Position numbers and translations under genes: made by a program
The notes under the pieces: generated by a model
What the model saw: the letters and a program-made list of their open reading frames with translations, nothing else
Told to the model about the DNA's origin: nothing
Databases searched by the model: none
In this document: positions 62,917-64,000 of the stretch, piece after piece
Numbering within the stretch: position 1 is the stretch's first letter
How the letters are laid out: each line of letters starts with the position of its first letter
DNA from: Cheilinus undulatus
Taxonomy: Eukaryota; Chordata; Actinopteri; Labriformes; Labridae
Assembly: GCF_018320785.1 (NCBI RefSeq)
Contig: NC_054876.1
Span: 24,760,212 to 24,824,211, forward strand
Direction of reading: 5' to 3'
Length of the DNA stretch: 64,000 nt

Positions 62917-63855
62917 TCAGTGCGCCGCAGAGTATTTCATTCGTTTCTGTTTCTGCCGCTGGTTGCAAAACCACACTCGAACCACGTTCTTTTTCAGGTC
63001 CAGTTTCTCCGCGATGGCCGCGATTTTTTCCGAGGAGGGCCGAGGCTGGATGGCAAAGTACGCCTCCAAAGAGCGCTTCTCTGGCGCAGCGATGGACGTG
63101 CGCTTTCGTTTCCTCTCGGCCCCATTGAAAAGGTCCGGCTTGCTACTTTTCTCCCGGTACGCAGCCTCTGCTTCCTCCAGCCAGGCCTGCAGCACCGGCT
63201 TCAGCGCGATCATGTTGTTGTGGGATAAAGTGAGGGACTCGAACCTGCAGATGGTGCTCTGGCTCAATGACCCTACTCCGGGGATCTTAAGGTTGGCGAG
63301 CGCGGATCCCACGTCCGCCTGGGTCACCCCAAGTTTGATCCTCCTCTGTTTGAAGCGCTCGGCGAAGGCTTCCAGCTCCCTGGGATCAGACTCCACGTCG
63401 TTGACGCACGCCATGCCACCGTGCACGGACAGAGAGTGAGGGTGCGCCATGGTGGCCATCGCCTGGTGCAGCTGCCCCATAGTCTGCAGGTGGTGATGGG
63501 GATGCTGATGGTGGTGCGCCGACGTGGTCATCCCAGGTGGCTCCGGAGCTCCCATCCCGGTCACGGCCAGGCTGTTGGAGAGATGATCCAGGAGGTCCCC
63601 GGCCTCCAGGGTCTGTCCGAGGTGGTGGTGGTGATGGTGGTGGGAGGCGATGGTGGAGGGGACGTGGGAGATGGGCACGGTGGTGGAGGAAGAGGAGGAG
63701 GCTGAGGTGCAGGGGACACTGCTCATGGTATGGTAAGTCACGTCTGGTTTGAACGGGTGACTCTTGCCGTGAGAGACAATGCTGTCAGCAGCCGCCAGAG
63801 CCTCTGCCCGTGCCAGCAGGCTCTCATCAAAGCCTCCGAATATATTGCCCTGCAG
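62917..63855 (-). CDS. pou4f3: POU4F3 (BRN3C) transcription factor, last exon (partial gene)
   Basis: A nuclear POU-homeodomain activator needed for inner-ear hair-cell and some sensory-neuron differentiation. This exon encodes 312 residues to the stop. It opens with the POU-IV box (LQGNIFGGFDESLLARAEAL), then Ser- and His-rich linkers with a run of seven His near residue 72, a POU-specific domain at about 155-234 (ESDPRELEAFAERFKQRR...), and a homeodomain at about 248-307 with the recognition helix VVRVWFCNQRQKQKR. The C-terminus MKYSAAH resembles POU4F3 (MKYSAVH) rather than POU4F1 or POU4F2. The acceptor ttgcttgcag (63856-63865, minus) fixes the exon start in phase 0, the known exon 2 boundary. 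Exon 1, with the start codon, lies beyond the window. Confidence 0.95.
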   Translation of the reverse strand: MQGNIFGGFDESLLARAEALAAADSIVSHGKSHPFKPDVTYHTMSSVPCTSASSSSSTTVPISHVPSTIASHHHHHHHLGQTLEAGDLLDHLSNSLAVTGMGAPEPPGMTTSAHHHQHPHHHLQTMGQLHQAMATMAHPHSLSVHGGMACVNDVESDPRELEAFAERFKQRRIKLGVTQADVGSALANLKIPGVGSLSQSTICRFESLTLSHNNMIALKPVLQAWLEEAEAAYREKSSKPDLFNGAERKRKRTSIAAPEKRSLEAYFAIQPRPSSEKIAAIAEKLDLKKNVVRVWFCNQRQKQKRMKYSAAH

Positions 63856-64000
63856 CTGCAAGCAAGAGTGCGCATAGTGGAGTCAGTGGGGAATTCTGTC
63901 AGGCAGCGCTCAGGATCTAAAAAACATTTTCCAAAGGCAAGCAGCGCCGAGGAGAGGAGAGAACCCTCCTCAAAGCGCAGGTCATAAAAATTAATATGAA
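63856..64000 (-). other. pou4f3: pou4f3 intron 1 (partial)
   Basis: Upstream of the acceptor on the minus strand. It holds a pyrimidine-rich tract (ggttctctcctctcctcggc near 63955) and a suitable branch region. No exon 1 coding sequence is seen before the window ends. Confidence 0.6.

Noticed and set aside
62900..63439. 179-codon plus-strand frame opposite pou4f3
   Set aside because: Antisense shadow of the GC-rich pou4f3 exon.

Overview
The window is a piece of a teleost (ray-finned fish) nuclear genome, probably percomorph. It has AT-rich intergenic DNA, GT-AG introns, many decayed Tc1/mariner, hAT and Harbinger-like transposons, tRNA-derived SINEs, and three recognisable vertebrate genes: rad50, an interleukin-4/13-like cytokine gene, and pou4f3. 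All product calls come from reading the translations and recalling the families; no search was run.

Layout. 1-10.55 kb: no gene recognised; two Tc1 transposase fossils, a hAT-type MITE, a retroelement tail and CA/TG microsatellites. 10.6-10.7 kb: probable rad50 promoter. 11770-46832 (+): complete rad50. I resolved 27 coding exons that join in frame to 1312 codons plus stop, the length of human RAD50. Most of its span is transposon-filled intron, including a 14.9-kb intron 23 and three copies of one repeat family in introns 14, 16 and 22. 47823-48660 (+): il4/13, four phase-0 exons encoding 143 aa, with a TATA box, two GATA motifs upstream and an AU-rich 3'UTR. 49.4-62.9 kb: intergenic DNA with Tc1 relics, a hAT MITE with an 8-bp duplication, a roughly 20-bp-unit minisatellite, and several GC-richer, repeat-free stretches that look like candidate regulatory elements. 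62917-63855 (-): the last exon of pou4f3 (POU-specific domain plus homeodomain); exon 1 lies outside the window.

How the genes relate. rad50 is a housekeeping DNA-repair ATPase and il4/13 a type-2 cytokine. They are linked as RAD50-IL13-IL4 are in mammals, where the 3' introns of Rad50 carry the Th2 locus control region. pou4f3 is a hair-cell/neuronal transcription factor; it converges on the other two and has no functional tie to them. I found no wholly new biological system. The most useful leads are transposon insertion at a rad50 splice site, one repeat family seeded through several rad50 introns, the giant intron, and candidate enhancers near il4/13 and pou4f3.
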